Below are positions 22,681 through 31,417 of a stretch of 36,676 nucleotides of DNA, piece after piece. This DNA is from Candidatus Thorarchaeota archaeon. GTDB taxonomy: Archaea; Asgardarchaeota; Thorarchaeia; Thorarchaeales; Thorarchaeaceae. The position numbers and the translations under genes were made by a program. The notes under the pieces were generated by a model, which did no database searches, was not told the origin of the DNA, and was given only the letters and a program-made list of their open reading frames with translations. Where the stretch lies: contig DAOVDG010000006.1 in the NCBI GenBank assembly GCA_030669595.1, forward strand, positions 1 through 36,676, given 5' to 3'. Positions within the stretch are counted from its first letter, which is position 1. The number at the start of each line of letters is the position of its first letter.

Positions 22681-25600
22681 GTGACTGAGTCTGAGCCTAG
22701 CCTACCAAAGCATAGCATCCACTATGCCCGCTACTTCGCTGCATTGAATAAAGAGGTCAAAAGAATCTATGCAGTCGCAGAGAGTGCAAGGGCGAAGGGC
22801 GTTGACCCCACAACAGTTGTTGAGATTCCACCAGCGTACGATGTAGCTGCTCGTGTTGAGGCTACACTTGATGGCCCTGTTGGCGTAGCAAAGCGGATTC
22901 GAGAGCTGCAGAAAGACAAGACGCGCTCAAGAGAAGAGGTGGCCTTTGCTGTCGCCAAGGAGATTGCCACAGGGGATCTAGGTGGCATCACAGACCAAGA
23001 GAAGGGCGCAGACAAAGCCGTACGAGTGGCTCTGGCGATACTTACCGAGAGCATTACTGCTGCTCCAATTGAAGGAATCTCAAAAGTTCGAATTAGGGGC
23101 GCGGGTTCAGATCAATACCTTGCCATCTATCTCGCGGGGCCCATACGGGCTGCTGGTGGTACAGAAGCCGCCATGACGGTTCTAGTTGCAGACTATGTAA
23201 GGCAGGTCCTAAATCTTCCGGCATTCAAGGCTACTGAGGAGGAAGTTGAGAGATCTCTGGAAGAGGTTGAGCTCTATGCAAGAGCAGTGCATCTTCAGTA
23301 TCCGGTGCAGCTTGACCTATTACGGCTAGCAGCCTCAAAACTACCAATAATGCTGACGGGAGAGCCAACGGAGGAATTCGAGGTATCGGGCAGTCGCGAT
23401 TTGGAGCGAATAGAAACTAACCGTGTTAGAGGTGGGGCAGTTCTGGTACTCAATGACGGCGTCGTCGGGAGAGCTGCTAAACTCGCCAAAATTGTGAACG
23501 GATTAGAGATGCCTGGGTGGGAGTGGCTCAATGAACTAGCTAAGAAGACTAGCAAGGCTGAGTCATCAGAGGATGAATCAACGGAGAAGAAACTGGCTCC
23601 GAAATCCGAGTATCTAGTAGATGTGATTGGCGGCCGCCCGGTGTTTTCACATCCATCACGAATTGGTGGTTTCAGATTGAGATATGGCCGGTCTCGCAAC
23701 ACAGGATTGGCAGGGGTGGGCGTACATCCTGCTACGATGTTCTTGGCTGACGAATTTTTGGCTCCTGGGACTCACATCCGAACGGAGCGTCCCGGTAAAG
23801 GCTCCATAGTTTCCCCCGTAGACACCATCGAAGGCCCTACGGTCCTTCTTCGAGATGGAACTGTTAAGCAGGTATTTACTACTGAAGAGGCTTGCATGCT
23901 TCAAGATAAGACCGAACGCATAATCTTTCTTGGCGATATATTGGTTGCACTTGGCGAATTTCTTGAGAACAACCACCCACTCGTTCCATCGGGGTATTGC
24001 GAAGAATGGTGGTCACATGATCTCGACAAAGCACGTATGAAACTCAAACAATCTGAGGTTGAACAACGCCTTTCAGACTCCGACATCACCGCCAGTGACC
24101 TATCCGAATTCATTAACAATCCTCTCTCAAATATCCCCTCCTCAGAACAAGCACTTCATCTGGCAATGTCATTTGGAGTGCCACTTCACCCTAGGTATCT
24201 CTATCGTTGGCTTGCATTGAGTGCTGAGGAAACATCGGATCTTAGGACATGGCTGTTAAAGAATAGGGGGATAGAGAGAGCCTCCAAAAGCAGCCGCATA
24301 GTCATTCCAAATGATGCACGATACAAAGAGCTACTCACAAGAGCAGGTATCCCTCATTCTCTGAATGAAGACCGTAGTCTGATTTGCCTCACAGATAGCC
24401 CCGCGACAGTTCTAGCGCAGTTGGGTGACAAACGCAAATCCCCCAAGGGGAATAGTGCTCTTGAGGTTCTCAATTCTTGCACGAAAATAGAGCTTCGAGA
24501 CAAGATGGGATTCTCGATAGGGGCAAGAATGGGTCGGCCTGAGAAGGCTGAAGAACGCAAAATGAAGCCTCCTGTTCATGTGCTGTTCCCGGTAGGACGA
24601 GCTCTCTCAAGCGAACGACGAGTGGAACGCATTGCCAAGAGCAACGAGCACACATCAACACAATGCACCTTCGATGCTGATGGCACGGTAATGAAACCTG
24701 CTCTGGGGGGTTCAGGTGTACGGCTTGAAATGGTATCTAGAATCTGCACAGGATGTGGGCTTGAAACCTTCGAGTCTAAATGTCGCGAGTGTGGGTCGCA
24801 TACTAAAGTCCAATCGTGGTGTTCGCATGAAGAGTGTGGCAGGGCAGTAGATACCACCACTGGAGTCTGCCCCTATGGACACGACCCGAATCTTGTCCGT
24901 ACCACGAAGACTATTTCTGTGGACTTCCAAGCGCTTTTGGAAGACATAAAGAAAGATCTTGGTGAGTCACAGACCTACAATCTTCGAGGAGTCCTAGGGC
25001 TGACCAGCAATCATAAGGTGCCAGAGTATCTTGGAAAGGGGGTCTTGCGCGCCAAACATGATGTGTACACCTATCGCGATGGCACAGCACGATTCGACGC
25101 CACTGATGCACCGCTGACTCACTTCAAACCCAGAGAGATTGGGGTTTCTGTGGGGCGTTTACATGAACTCGGATATAGAGCTGATTATCAAGGCGAGCCT
25201 CTGGTTTCAGATGAGCAGGTCATTGAGCTTATGGTTCAAGATTTGGTAGTCCCCGAAAATTGTGCGGATTACTTGGTTAATGTAGGCAATTTTGTAGATG
25301 ATTGCCTTCAGCAAATCTATGGCTTGGACAGATACTACGGGTTCCGTAGTCGTGAGGCCATAATCGGGCAGTTGGTGATTGGGCTTGCACCTCACACATC
25401 TGCGGGGATAATTGGCAGAATAATCGGGTTTACAAATGCAAGCGTGTGCTATGCACATCCTTACTGGCATGCTGCAAAACGAAGAAACTGTGATGGTGAC
25501 GAAGACGCCCTGATTCTAGTCCTTGATGCACTCATCAACTTCTCTAAAGCCTATCTTCCAAGGGGCAGAGGTGGATTCATGGACGCTCCCCTTGTTCTGT

Positions 25601-26244
25601 CTGTAATTCTAGACCCGACCGAGATTGATGATGAAGCCCACAACATCGAAGTCTGCAATCGATATCCTGCTCAGTTCTACAGTATGGTTGCTGAGGCGCA
25701 GCACCCTCGAGTAGTCGAGAGTCTTGTAGATATCGTGGCATCGCGACTAGACAAAGAGGCACAGTACGAGGGACTCGGCTTCACACATGGCACATCATCA
25801 ATTGACGCTGGTCCACGCAACTCGAGATACAAGACGCTAGGCAGTATGGTTGAGAAGCTTGAAGCACAGCTCGAACTTGCGAAACTCATTGATGCAGTGG
25901 ATTCGCAGGATGTTGCAGAACGTGTGCTTTCACATCACTTCATTCGTGATATCAGGGGGAATCTTCGGGCATACTCGACGCAGAAAATACAATGCCTGAA
26001 GTGTCACAGAGTATACAGAAGAGTTCCACTCTCCGGCTCTTGTGTCTGTGGCGCGAAGCTTTCACTCACTGTAAGACAGAAGAACATCTCAAAGTATCTG
26101 ACCATAGCTGAGCGATTGATTCGTGAACATGGACTCGGACAGTACCTACAACAACGCCTCAATCTGATTAACTCATCTTTGGACTCGATGTTCGTATCCG
26201 AACAGACATCTCTGTCTGAACAAGCTTCTCATGCCGAATTCTAA
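22681..26244 (+). CDS. polC: DNA polymerase D large subunit (DP2)
   Basis: Catalytic subunit of the replicative polymerase PolD, specific to archaea. 1187 residues, the usual size. The N-terminal region holds IYLAGPIRAAGGTEAA, a conserved early motif, and TVEGPTVLLRDG-type GPTVLLRDG. Two zinc sites are visible at about 690-735 (CTGCG...CRECG, then CSHEEC...CPYGH). The active-site motif NCDGDEDA is near residue 936, and a C-terminal CLKCHRV...CVCG zinc site lies near 1105-1125, before the subunit-contact tail. No intein interrupts the active-site region, where many archaea carry one. The start is GTG. The small subunit DP1 is not in the window. Confidence 0.98.
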   Translation: MTESEPSLPKHSIHYARYFAALNKEVKRIYAVAESARAKGVDPTTVVEIPPAYDVAARVEATLDGPVGVAKRIRELQKDKTRSREEVAFAVAKEIATGDLGGITDQEKGADKAVRVALAILTESITAAPIEGISKVRIRGAGSDQYLAIYLAGPIRAAGGTEAAMTVLVADYVRQVLNLPAFKATEEEVERSLEEVELYARAVHLQYPVQLDLLRLAASKLPIMLTGEPTEEFEVSGSRDLERIETNRVRGGAVLVLNDGVVGRAAKLAKIVNGLEMPGWEWLNELAKKTSKAESSEDESTEKKLAPKSEYLVDVIGGRPVFSHPSRIGGFRLRYGRSRNTGLAGVGVHPATMFLADEFLAPGTHIRTERPGKGSIVSPVDTIEGPTVLLRDGTVKQVFTTEEACMLQDKTERIIFLGDILVALGEFLENNHPLVPSGYCEEWWSHDLDKARMKLKQSEVEQRLSDSDITASDLSEFINNPLSNIPSSEQALHLAMSFGVPLHPRYLYRWLALSAEETSDLRTWLLKNRGIERASKSSRIVIPNDARYKELLTRAGIPHSLNEDRSLICLTDSPATVLAQLGDKRKSPKGNSALEVLNSCTKIELRDKMGFSIGARMGRPEKAEERKMKPPVHVLFPVGRALSSERRVERIAKSNEHTSTQCTFDADGTVMKPALGGSGVRLEMVSRICTGCGLETFESKCRECGSHTKVQSWCSHEECGRAVDTTTGVCPYGHDPNLVRTTKTISVDFQALLEDIKKDLGESQTYNLRGVLGLTSNHKVPEYLGKGVLRAKHDVYTYRDGTARFDATDAPLTHFKPREIGVSVGRLHELGYRADYQGEPLVSDEQVIELMVQDLVVPENCADYLVNVGNFVDDCLQQIYGLDRYYGFRSREAIIGQLVIGLAPHTSAGIIGRIIGFTNASVCYAHPYWHAAKRRNCDGDEDALILVLDALINFSKAYLPRGRGGFMDAPLVLSVILDPTEIDDEAHNIEVCNRYPAQFYSMVAEAQHPRVVESLVDIVASRLDKEAQYEGLGFTHGTSSIDAGPRNSRYKTLGSMVEKLEAQLELAKLIDAVDSQDVAERVLSHHFIRDIRGNLRAYSTQKIQCLKCHRVYRRVPLSGSCVCGAKLSLTVRQKNISKYLTIAERLIREHGLGQYLQQRLNLINSSLDSMFVSEQTSLSEQASHAEF

Positions 26245-26249
26245 TGTCC

Positions 26250-27101
26250 CTATTCGGCCTCGGCTGCTAGTCCCAACAAATCGCGATCATCAATTATGCC
26301 AATAAGATTGCCTGCGGCTGAAAGCACCGGTGCTTGGTCAATGTCATTTTTCCTTAGTATTCGTACACATTCAGGAATGGTTGTGACTTCAGTTACACTG
26401 ATTATGTTCTTGGTCATGACCTGTTCCACAGGAACATTGGGCAATTTCAAGAGTCTCTTGGTGACAATCAAAAAGTCCTTGGAGGTCCAGCCCCATTCCA
26501 CAGCTTGATCCGTCCCGCTGTAGGTCTTGGATACATTGTCCTCGACTGTGATTTCAGACAGTCGTATGTAGTCGCTGACTGATATCACACCTGCGACTCC
26601 TCCGGCTTCGTTGACTACCACAAGCGCGTGCTTCCCGGCCATCTCCATAATCATGTATGATAGGGGAAGAGGAGTCTGATCCCACACTGCAATGACTTGA
26701 TGGCTAACAAAATTTCCGATGCTCTTGTCGTCATATTCTCCGCTCTCTTCTAGTATTGCACCTAGAATGTCAGATATGGACACAAGCCCCACGAGCTCGT
26801 TCTTATCCACCACAGGTAATCTCCTGTGCTTCTTGTCCCGCATGAGCTTGGCTGCCGTCTTCACATTAGTTCTAGGTGTGACAGTATCTGGGTTTCTTAC
26901 CATGAGCATAGCAAGCTGATTCTCGTCTGCTTTCCGCAAGAGGTCTGTTCTTGTGACTATTCCCACAAGGGTTTTGGTCCCTTTCTTTACGATAGGGAGT
27001 CCGTTGATTTGTTTCTCTGCCATGAGTAGCAGGACATCTTCTCTGGTGCCTGGTACTGATACGAAGACCACGTCTTTCTGCATGCAGTCTGCGACTTTCA
27101 T
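26250..27101 (-). CDS. Four-CBS-domain protein
   Basis: 283 residues made of two tandem CBS pairs, at about 1-55, 62-115, 125-185 and 220-280. Each repeat shows the pattern MVRNPDTVTP..., LPVV, GLVSISDIL. CBS pairs bind adenosine nucleotides such as AMP, ATP or S-adenosylmethionine and usually regulate a partner. With no other domain, this is likely a free-standing ligand sensor. Its start is at the position a TATA-like TCTATATC (27123-27130) would predict for a leaderless transcript. An inverted repeat lies further upstream. The convergent PolD gene ends five bases away. Confidence 0.93.
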   Translation of the reverse strand: MKVADCMQKDVVFVSVPGTREDVLLLMAEKQINGLPIVKKGTKTLVGIVTRTDLLRKADENQLAMLMVRNPDTVTPRTNVKTAAKLMRDKKHRRLPVVDKNELVGLVSISDILGAILEESGEYDDKSIGNFVSHQVIAVWDQTPLPLSYMIMEMAGKHALVVVNEAGGVAGVISVSDYIRLSEITVEDNVSKTYSGTDQAVEWGWTSKDFLIVTKRLLKLPNVPVEQVMTKNIISVTEVTTIPECVRILRKNDIDQAPVLSAAGNLIGIIDDRDLLGLAAEAE

Positions 27102-27157
27102 TGTCGGAATTACTCCAATACAAGATATAGAGTGTCGTTGAACCTGCTAATTCTTGT

Positions 27158-27176
27158 TGGACAATTGAGATGTCCA
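27158..27176. repeat. Inverted repeat upstream of the CBS gene
   Basis: TGGACA-ATTGAGA-TGTCCA is a perfect 6-bp inverted repeat about 35 bases upstream of the predicted TATA box. It could be an operator. Confidence 0.35.
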
Positions 27177-27258
27177 GCCTCAACGACAGAACAAGAATGG
27201 GCTCTTTCCTGACCTTTTATGTCTATCTTTCATTTTAAAGTGTTCATCTTTGGACGCA

Positions 27259-27819
27259 TTACCAAGGGTTCTTCTTTAGCCCAAGCAAATAGCTGCATGC
27301 ATTGCTCACCCAGTGAATGACGAGGGTCACGAGAATAAGAATTGCGGGATATACAGGATTTGGCTGTAGGAATGGAGCAGCAAGAATCAACGCCATTAGT
27401 ACAAATCCGAGCTGATCAAGCATAGGCGATGGCGCACCACTACGGAGATTGACTCGCCTTTTTAGAAACGAACCAACCAAATCACCCAGCAGAGCGCCAA
27501 TCGACAGTATCAGGGCGATTGAAACGCCTGAGAAGAGAATGGCTTCCATGCCTTGTGACACCGTAAGATACTGCACCATATGCAATCTAACATGTGGGGC
27601 AGCGATTGACTGTGCAACTCCGGTAGAAAAACCAAAAACAATCCCTGAAATGAACCCTCTGATAGTCTTGCCATCCCCGAGAATCCTGTTGCCATCCCTG
27701 AGCAGTAGCCCAGCGTCCATTGGCCTTCCTCCACCAAAGATAACTGGAGTGGCATTGGAAACCCACGCTGGCAAGCCCAACCATAGGGCGAGTCCAACTA
27801 GGGCTAGTTCCTCGTACAT
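27259..27819 (-). CDS. carS: CDP-archaeol synthase
   Basis: Integral membrane enzyme that activates 2,3-di-O-geranylgeranylglyceryl phosphate with CTP, giving CDP-archaeol, the branch-point precursor of polar lipids. Family motifs: NATPVIFGGGRPMD, DGKTIRGF, GDLVGSFLKRR and SPMLDQLGF, with about five hydrophobic segments over 186 residues. The start overlaps the radB stop as ATGA, so the two are translationally coupled though functionally unrelated. It acts downstream of egsA and the isoprenoid genes of this window. Confidence 0.95.
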   Translation of the reverse strand: MYEELALVGLALWLGLPAWVSNATPVIFGGGRPMDAGLLLRDGNRILGDGKTIRGFISGIVFGFSTGVAQSIAAPHVRLHMVQYLTVSQGMEAILFSGVSIALILSIGALLGDLVGSFLKRRVNLRSGAPSPMLDQLGFVLMALILAAPFLQPNPVYPAILILVTLVIHWVSNACSYLLGLKKNPW

Positions 27820-28565
27820 CAGTGTTGCTCCTGTGTCAGATTCTCTTCTGGCTCCATTTCACTGTTTTCTTCTGTGCTGCATTCTGTGGTGAATCCTTTC
27901 ATAGCAAGATACATCACGCTCCTCGAGGGTTCACCTTCAGGTACCAGCCTCTCCACGATTCTTTCTGCTCTGCCATGCCCAACTCGCAATCGTATGGAAT
28001 AGTCCTCATAAAACTCCATGATGTTTCGGGCGACGGGTTCGAATCCTTGTGATTCATCCATTCGTCCCCTCACTTGATTCAATACCATCACGGCCATGTT
28101 TCGTTCTTTGGCAAGTCCCTTCAGGATTCCCATCTGTGTATTCAGTTCTCGATGTGCGGCGTAGTTAATCTTCTTGTCTTCAAGGGCGGCTCTGTACAAT
28201 CTTGTGAGAGTATCGACAACAACTAGTCTTGTTCCCTCTCGCGAATAGAGATCGAGGTCATCAATGACTGTCCCCTGTTCGCTGAAGCTCTTAGGCGAGA
28301 GAATGGTCACTAGGCTCTCTATCTCGTCAAGTTTCCTATTTGTAATCTGCTCAAGCCTTTCGATTGGTGATGCCCCGTCAGAAACCACGTAGACTGTTCC
28401 AACATCCAAACGACAAGCAGCGCTAACAAAATGGAGTGCCAAGGTTGTCTTACCAGATGCCGCTTCACCAAAGGCATGAGTCAAGTATCCAGTGTGTAAA
28501 CCTCCATTAAGGATGAGGTCCAATGAGGAAACCCCTGTTGGAATGATCAAGGCGGATTTCACCAT
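27819..28565 (-). CDS. radB: RadB recombinase paralogue
   Basis: RecA-fold paralogue that assists RadA in archaeal homologous recombination. Walker A GEAASGKT is near residue 33, the Walker B segment RLVVVDTLTRLY near 113, and LNQVRGRMDESQGFEPVA follows. The N-terminal DNA-binding domain of RadA is missing, as expected. The track extends 27 codons upstream; the ATG at 28565 (MVKSALIIPTGVSSLD) is right because it sits 25 bases from a CTTAAG TATA-like element. About 248 residues with an acidic, Glu-rich tail. It is divergent from a RuvC-like gene. Confidence 0.93.
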   Translation of the reverse strand: MVKSALIIPTGVSSLDLILNGGLHTGYLTHAFGEAASGKTTLALHFVSAACRLDVGTVYVVSDGASPIERLEQITNRKLDEIESLVTILSPKSFSEQGTVIDDLDLYSREGTRLVVVDTLTRLYRAALEDKKINYAAHRELNTQMGILKGLAKERNMAVMVLNQVRGRMDESQGFEPVARNIMEFYEDYSIRLRVGHGRAERIVERLVPEGEPSRSVMYLAMKGFTTECSTEENSEMEPEENLTQEQH

Positions 28566-28587
28566 CCGTACAATCCATCTAAGGAGT

Positions 28588-28593
28588 CTTAAG
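28588..28593. promoter_or_regulatory. Palindromic CTTAAG promoter element shared by radB and the RuvC-like gene
   Basis: CTTAAG is centred at 28590.5, exactly halfway between the A of the radB ATG (28565) and the A of the opposite ATG (28616), 25.5 bases from each. This is the archaeal TATA-to-start distance, so both genes would be leaderless and could share one TATA element. Confidence 0.55.
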
Positions 28594-28615
28594 GATACCC
28601 CAGTACGCACATGTA

Positions 28616-29377
28616 ATGCCTCGCAGTGAAGTCGCAGTAGCAACAAGAAACCCCAAAACGCTCTATCTCGTTATGGAGGTTCTCAAGGGCCTAAATTTGG
28701 ATTTCGTGGTCTGTGAGCCTAGTGGTGCAGAGTGTCAGATTGCTAAGGTCATCATAACCACAAGTGACGAGGCAAAAAATCTAGACCCTGAACGAGTAGT
28801 CATTGTAGAAGATGATCTTAATGAAGACTCCATGGTGATTGCTCTGATGCTTCACCTTCTAGACATAAGAAAACCTACAAGCATTGTTGTTGGGGTTGAT
28901 CCCGGACTGCGATTCGGGTTGGCACTGGTCATAGATGGCAACGTGGTTCGGACCAAGATGTCCTCCTCACCAGCCAAGGCTGCCCGTTTCACCTTGCACT
29001 GGCTGGCAGCATTCAACGACAGTTTCTCTCAGGAGCCCGTGATACGAGTTGGTACTGGATCTAGCATGTTTGCAGCGTTCTTTCTCCGAGAAATCACTCC
29101 GCATGTAGACCGCACTTCACTGGAGCTGGTTAATGAAGAGAATACCACAAAGGTTGGCGAATCGGACAAGTCATCTGCCATTCTGATTGCAATGCGTAGA
29201 GGCCGGCCGTTGAAAGAATCGGATGACATCTTTGAAATCCGGGAAAGCCATGTGCAATCTCTGAAACATTTGGTTCTTGATATCACCAATGGCACCAAAC
29301 ATATTTCCACAGCTGAGGCACAAGCGGTGCTGCTGGGCGACAAATCATTTGAATGGTTACTGGACACCACTGGCTAA
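28616..29377 (+). CDS. RuvC/RNase H-fold protein, putative nuclease
   Basis: 253 residues. The C-terminal two thirds open with VGVDPGLRFGLALVIDG, where Asp95 is in the position of the first catalytic Asp of RuvC-like nucleases, followed by a predicted strand IRVGTGSS, an acidic ELVNEENT strand (Glu170-175) and ESDKSSAIL (Asp184). That order of acidic residues fits an RNase H fold. The N-terminal 85 residues (YLVMEVLKGLNLDFVVCEP, IITTSDEAK) form a separate alpha/beta domain. The family is archaeal and uncharacterised as far as I know. Divergent position beside radB supports a recombination or repair role. Its TAA overlaps the XPD stop. Confidence 0.7.
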   Translation: MPRSEVAVATRNPKTLYLVMEVLKGLNLDFVVCEPSGAECQIAKVIITTSDEAKNLDPERVVIVEDDLNEDSMVIALMLHLLDIRKPTSIVVGVDPGLRFGLALVIDGNVVRTKMSSSPAKAARFTLHWLAAFNDSFSQEPVIRVGTGSSMFAAFFLREITPHVDRTSLELVNEENTTKVGESDKSSAILIAMRRGRPLKESDDIFEIRESHVQSLKHLVLDITNGTKHISTAEAQAVLLGDKSFEWLLDTTG

Positions 29378-31302
29378 TCGCTGAAGAAGGCTTCCACCTG
29401 TTGAGCCACCATGTCTGGGCTGTCAGGCATCACTTGTGTGACCTCATCTAACCATTTGGGCATAAATCGTCTGAGGTAACTTGCTGCAAATCGTTGATCC
29501 AAAAGAATAATGACTCCGCGATCTTCGAGTCGCCGAACTGGTCGGCCGGCCGCCTGAACCGCTCGAGTCATTGATGGCAAAACGTAGGCATAGTCCCTTC
29601 CTCTGCGATTAAAGCGCTTATCGAAGTATTGAATCAGTGCATCCGTTCGAGGGGTTGGTCTGGCATAAGGCACCCCCACAACGATGACACTCTCCATTGT
29701 GGAACTCGGGAAGTCACCTCCCTCGGAGTTACGCCCTCCTTGCACTCCCAATAGGACGGCACCTCCCATATCCCCTCTTGCTTTGAATTCCTCTATCATG
29801 GTGTCGTTGTCACTGGTCTTCATTCCCTGCTTCTCTAAGTAGAGATTCTTTCTCAATCTCTTCTCCAAGCCTGCTCTGAGCAAGGCGCCCCCCACAGCAT
29901 AGCTTGTGGTGAAAATACCAGTGTTACTTGGCGTAGCGTGAGCAACAGCAACACAGTGGTCAACCATGCGACTGAATAGCGCATCAGACCGTGTCTTGTA
30001 GGAAGTACCCACACCCTCAACAATCATCGCCAACCTGTTTCGTTTAGCGAACGGGTTATGGAATGTCAATTTAGCAGTTTCAGGACCAAACCCTATCATC
30101 TCAGAAAAGGCATCGAGGGGGGAGAGAGTCCCGGAGATGGCAACTGAACTGCGCACCATTCCGAGTATTGGATTCGTAATTACGGTTGGGTCAAGTGCCA
30201 CAAGATCAAGCGAAACTCTCCTACTCTCTCTAATAGTCCGAACCGACGCAATCATGAACGTGTAGTCTTCTCGTTTGGAATATCCAACCCACTTCAGCAT
30301 GAAGTCAGCAACTCTGTGAATTGTGGACCTAGGGAATTTGCCAGCCTTCAGAAGACCACGTCGTATACTTGCTCCTATGTCTTTCATGTGCGACAAAATT
30401 TCGTCTTCCGGTTCCATTCCGGCCTCCATAATCGCAATCTCAAAGATGACTTCCGGATCCACCATCTTCTCATCATCTTCTTTCATCTCTGTTGAATGCT
30501 CTAGGATGACTTTTGCAAGCTCTCTGCAGAAGTCCTTGGAAATAGTATCGTGGTAAGTTGTCGCCTCACGAATGGCCTGTCTTATCGTTCCCACGGGTAG
30601 CGAGTCGCTAGCGGAATCTAGGGCTGTAGACGGTATATTGTGCGCTTCATCTTGAATCAAAACGACCTTTCCAAGAGGTATTTCAAGTTCGGGCACGAAC
30701 GCTTCCATAACAAAAGGATCAAACACGTAGAGGTAGGAGAGAGCTATAACATCAACGACTTTGGCGAGCTTCTTGGCCAGTTCATATGGACAGAAAGTAC
30801 GCTTCTTGGCGATTCTGACTATGTCCGGCGCCGTGAGTACTCCTGAGGGCATGATGTCAAGAACACTCGCAGAATCCACTGCTTTCTTTGTTCTCTCGTA
30901 GTATGCGCACTTTCCTGTTGCCTTCAACTGTCCACATACCTCACTGATGGGCGCAAAAAAGCCAGCATTCTCAAGAACGAAAGGATTGAGACACATATGG
31001 CGTCTTCCTCTGAAAGAAACTCCAGTTACACATTGTTTCTTTGATATCGCGTCAAGCTCTTCCATGACACGATCTAGCTGTCTATGCGTCCGTGCGCAAT
31101 AGAGCACTTTGCCATTGTTTTCCAAAACCCATGGTAGAACTCCACATAATGTCACGCAAGTCTTTCCAAATCCATTTGGCGCCTCACACACAATATCATG
31201 TCCGCTTCTGACCTTGTCGCTAATCTGATTCATCATTTCCTCTTGGCCGTTACGAGGCTCATCATATGGAAAGAAATCCATTGGAGCGGGTTGTTCAGTC
31301 AT
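29374..31302 (-). CDS. xpd: XPD/Rad3-family DNA helicase with Fe-S cluster
   Basis: 5'-3' superfamily 2 helicase of repair, homologous to the TFIIH subunit XPD. Walker A APNGFGKT is at 41-48, four Cys that can hold a 4Fe-4S cluster are at 104, 123, 132 and 171, and the DEAH box is QDEAH at 218-221. C-terminal helicase motifs include GTLSPLDAF, FTTSY, LLGVQGGRNSEGGDF and AVQAAGRPVRR. 642 residues. A TATA-like TTATCAATAG precedes the ATG by about 30-40 bases. It overlaps the end of the RuvC-like gene by a few bases and lies divergent from the PAC3-like gene. Confidence 0.96.
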   Translation of the reverse strand: MTEQPAPMDFFPYDEPRNGQEEMMNQISDKVRSGHDIVCEAPNGFGKTCVTLCGVLPWVLENNGKVLYCARTHRQLDRVMEELDAISKKQCVTGVSFRGRRHMCLNPFVLENAGFFAPISEVCGQLKATGKCAYYERTKKAVDSASVLDIMPSGVLTAPDIVRIAKKRTFCPYELAKKLAKVVDVIALSYLYVFDPFVMEAFVPELEIPLGKVVLIQDEAHNIPSTALDSASDSLPVGTIRQAIREATTYHDTISKDFCRELAKVILEHSTEMKEDDEKMVDPEVIFEIAIMEAGMEPEDEILSHMKDIGASIRRGLLKAGKFPRSTIHRVADFMLKWVGYSKREDYTFMIASVRTIRESRRVSLDLVALDPTVITNPILGMVRSSVAISGTLSPLDAFSEMIGFGPETAKLTFHNPFAKRNRLAMIVEGVGTSYKTRSDALFSRMVDHCVAVAHATPSNTGIFTTSYAVGGALLRAGLEKRLRKNLYLEKQGMKTSDNDTMIEEFKARGDMGGAVLLGVQGGRNSEGGDFPSSTMESVIVVGVPYARPTPRTDALIQYFDKRFNRRGRDYAYVLPSMTRAVQAAGRPVRRLEDRGVIILLDQRFAASYLRRFMPKWLDEVTQVMPDSPDMVAQQVEAFFSD

Positions 31303-31417
31303 GAAGATTCCACCGAAATCAACAGTGCTACTATTGATAACGATGTTGCTTGGCTTGCATGAATTCGCCGCCCATCGTACCTGTTTATTACTTCATTGAG
31401 CGTTACAGCATCCGGCG

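Noticed and set aside
23295-23976. Minus-strand ORFs opposite the PolD gene
   Set aside because: Shadows of the long, strongly conserved PolD large-subunit frame; the same applies to the other ORFs between 22767 and 25889 on the minus strand.
25480-25520. Possible intein in the PolD active site
   Set aside because: The NCDGDEDA motif reads through without interruption and the protein has normal length.
28024-28046. GGTTCGAATCC, which looks like a tRNA T-loop
   Set aside because: It lies inside the radB coding sequence and encodes the conserved RadB segment ending SQGFEPVA on the other strand; no acceptor or anticodon arm can be formed around it.
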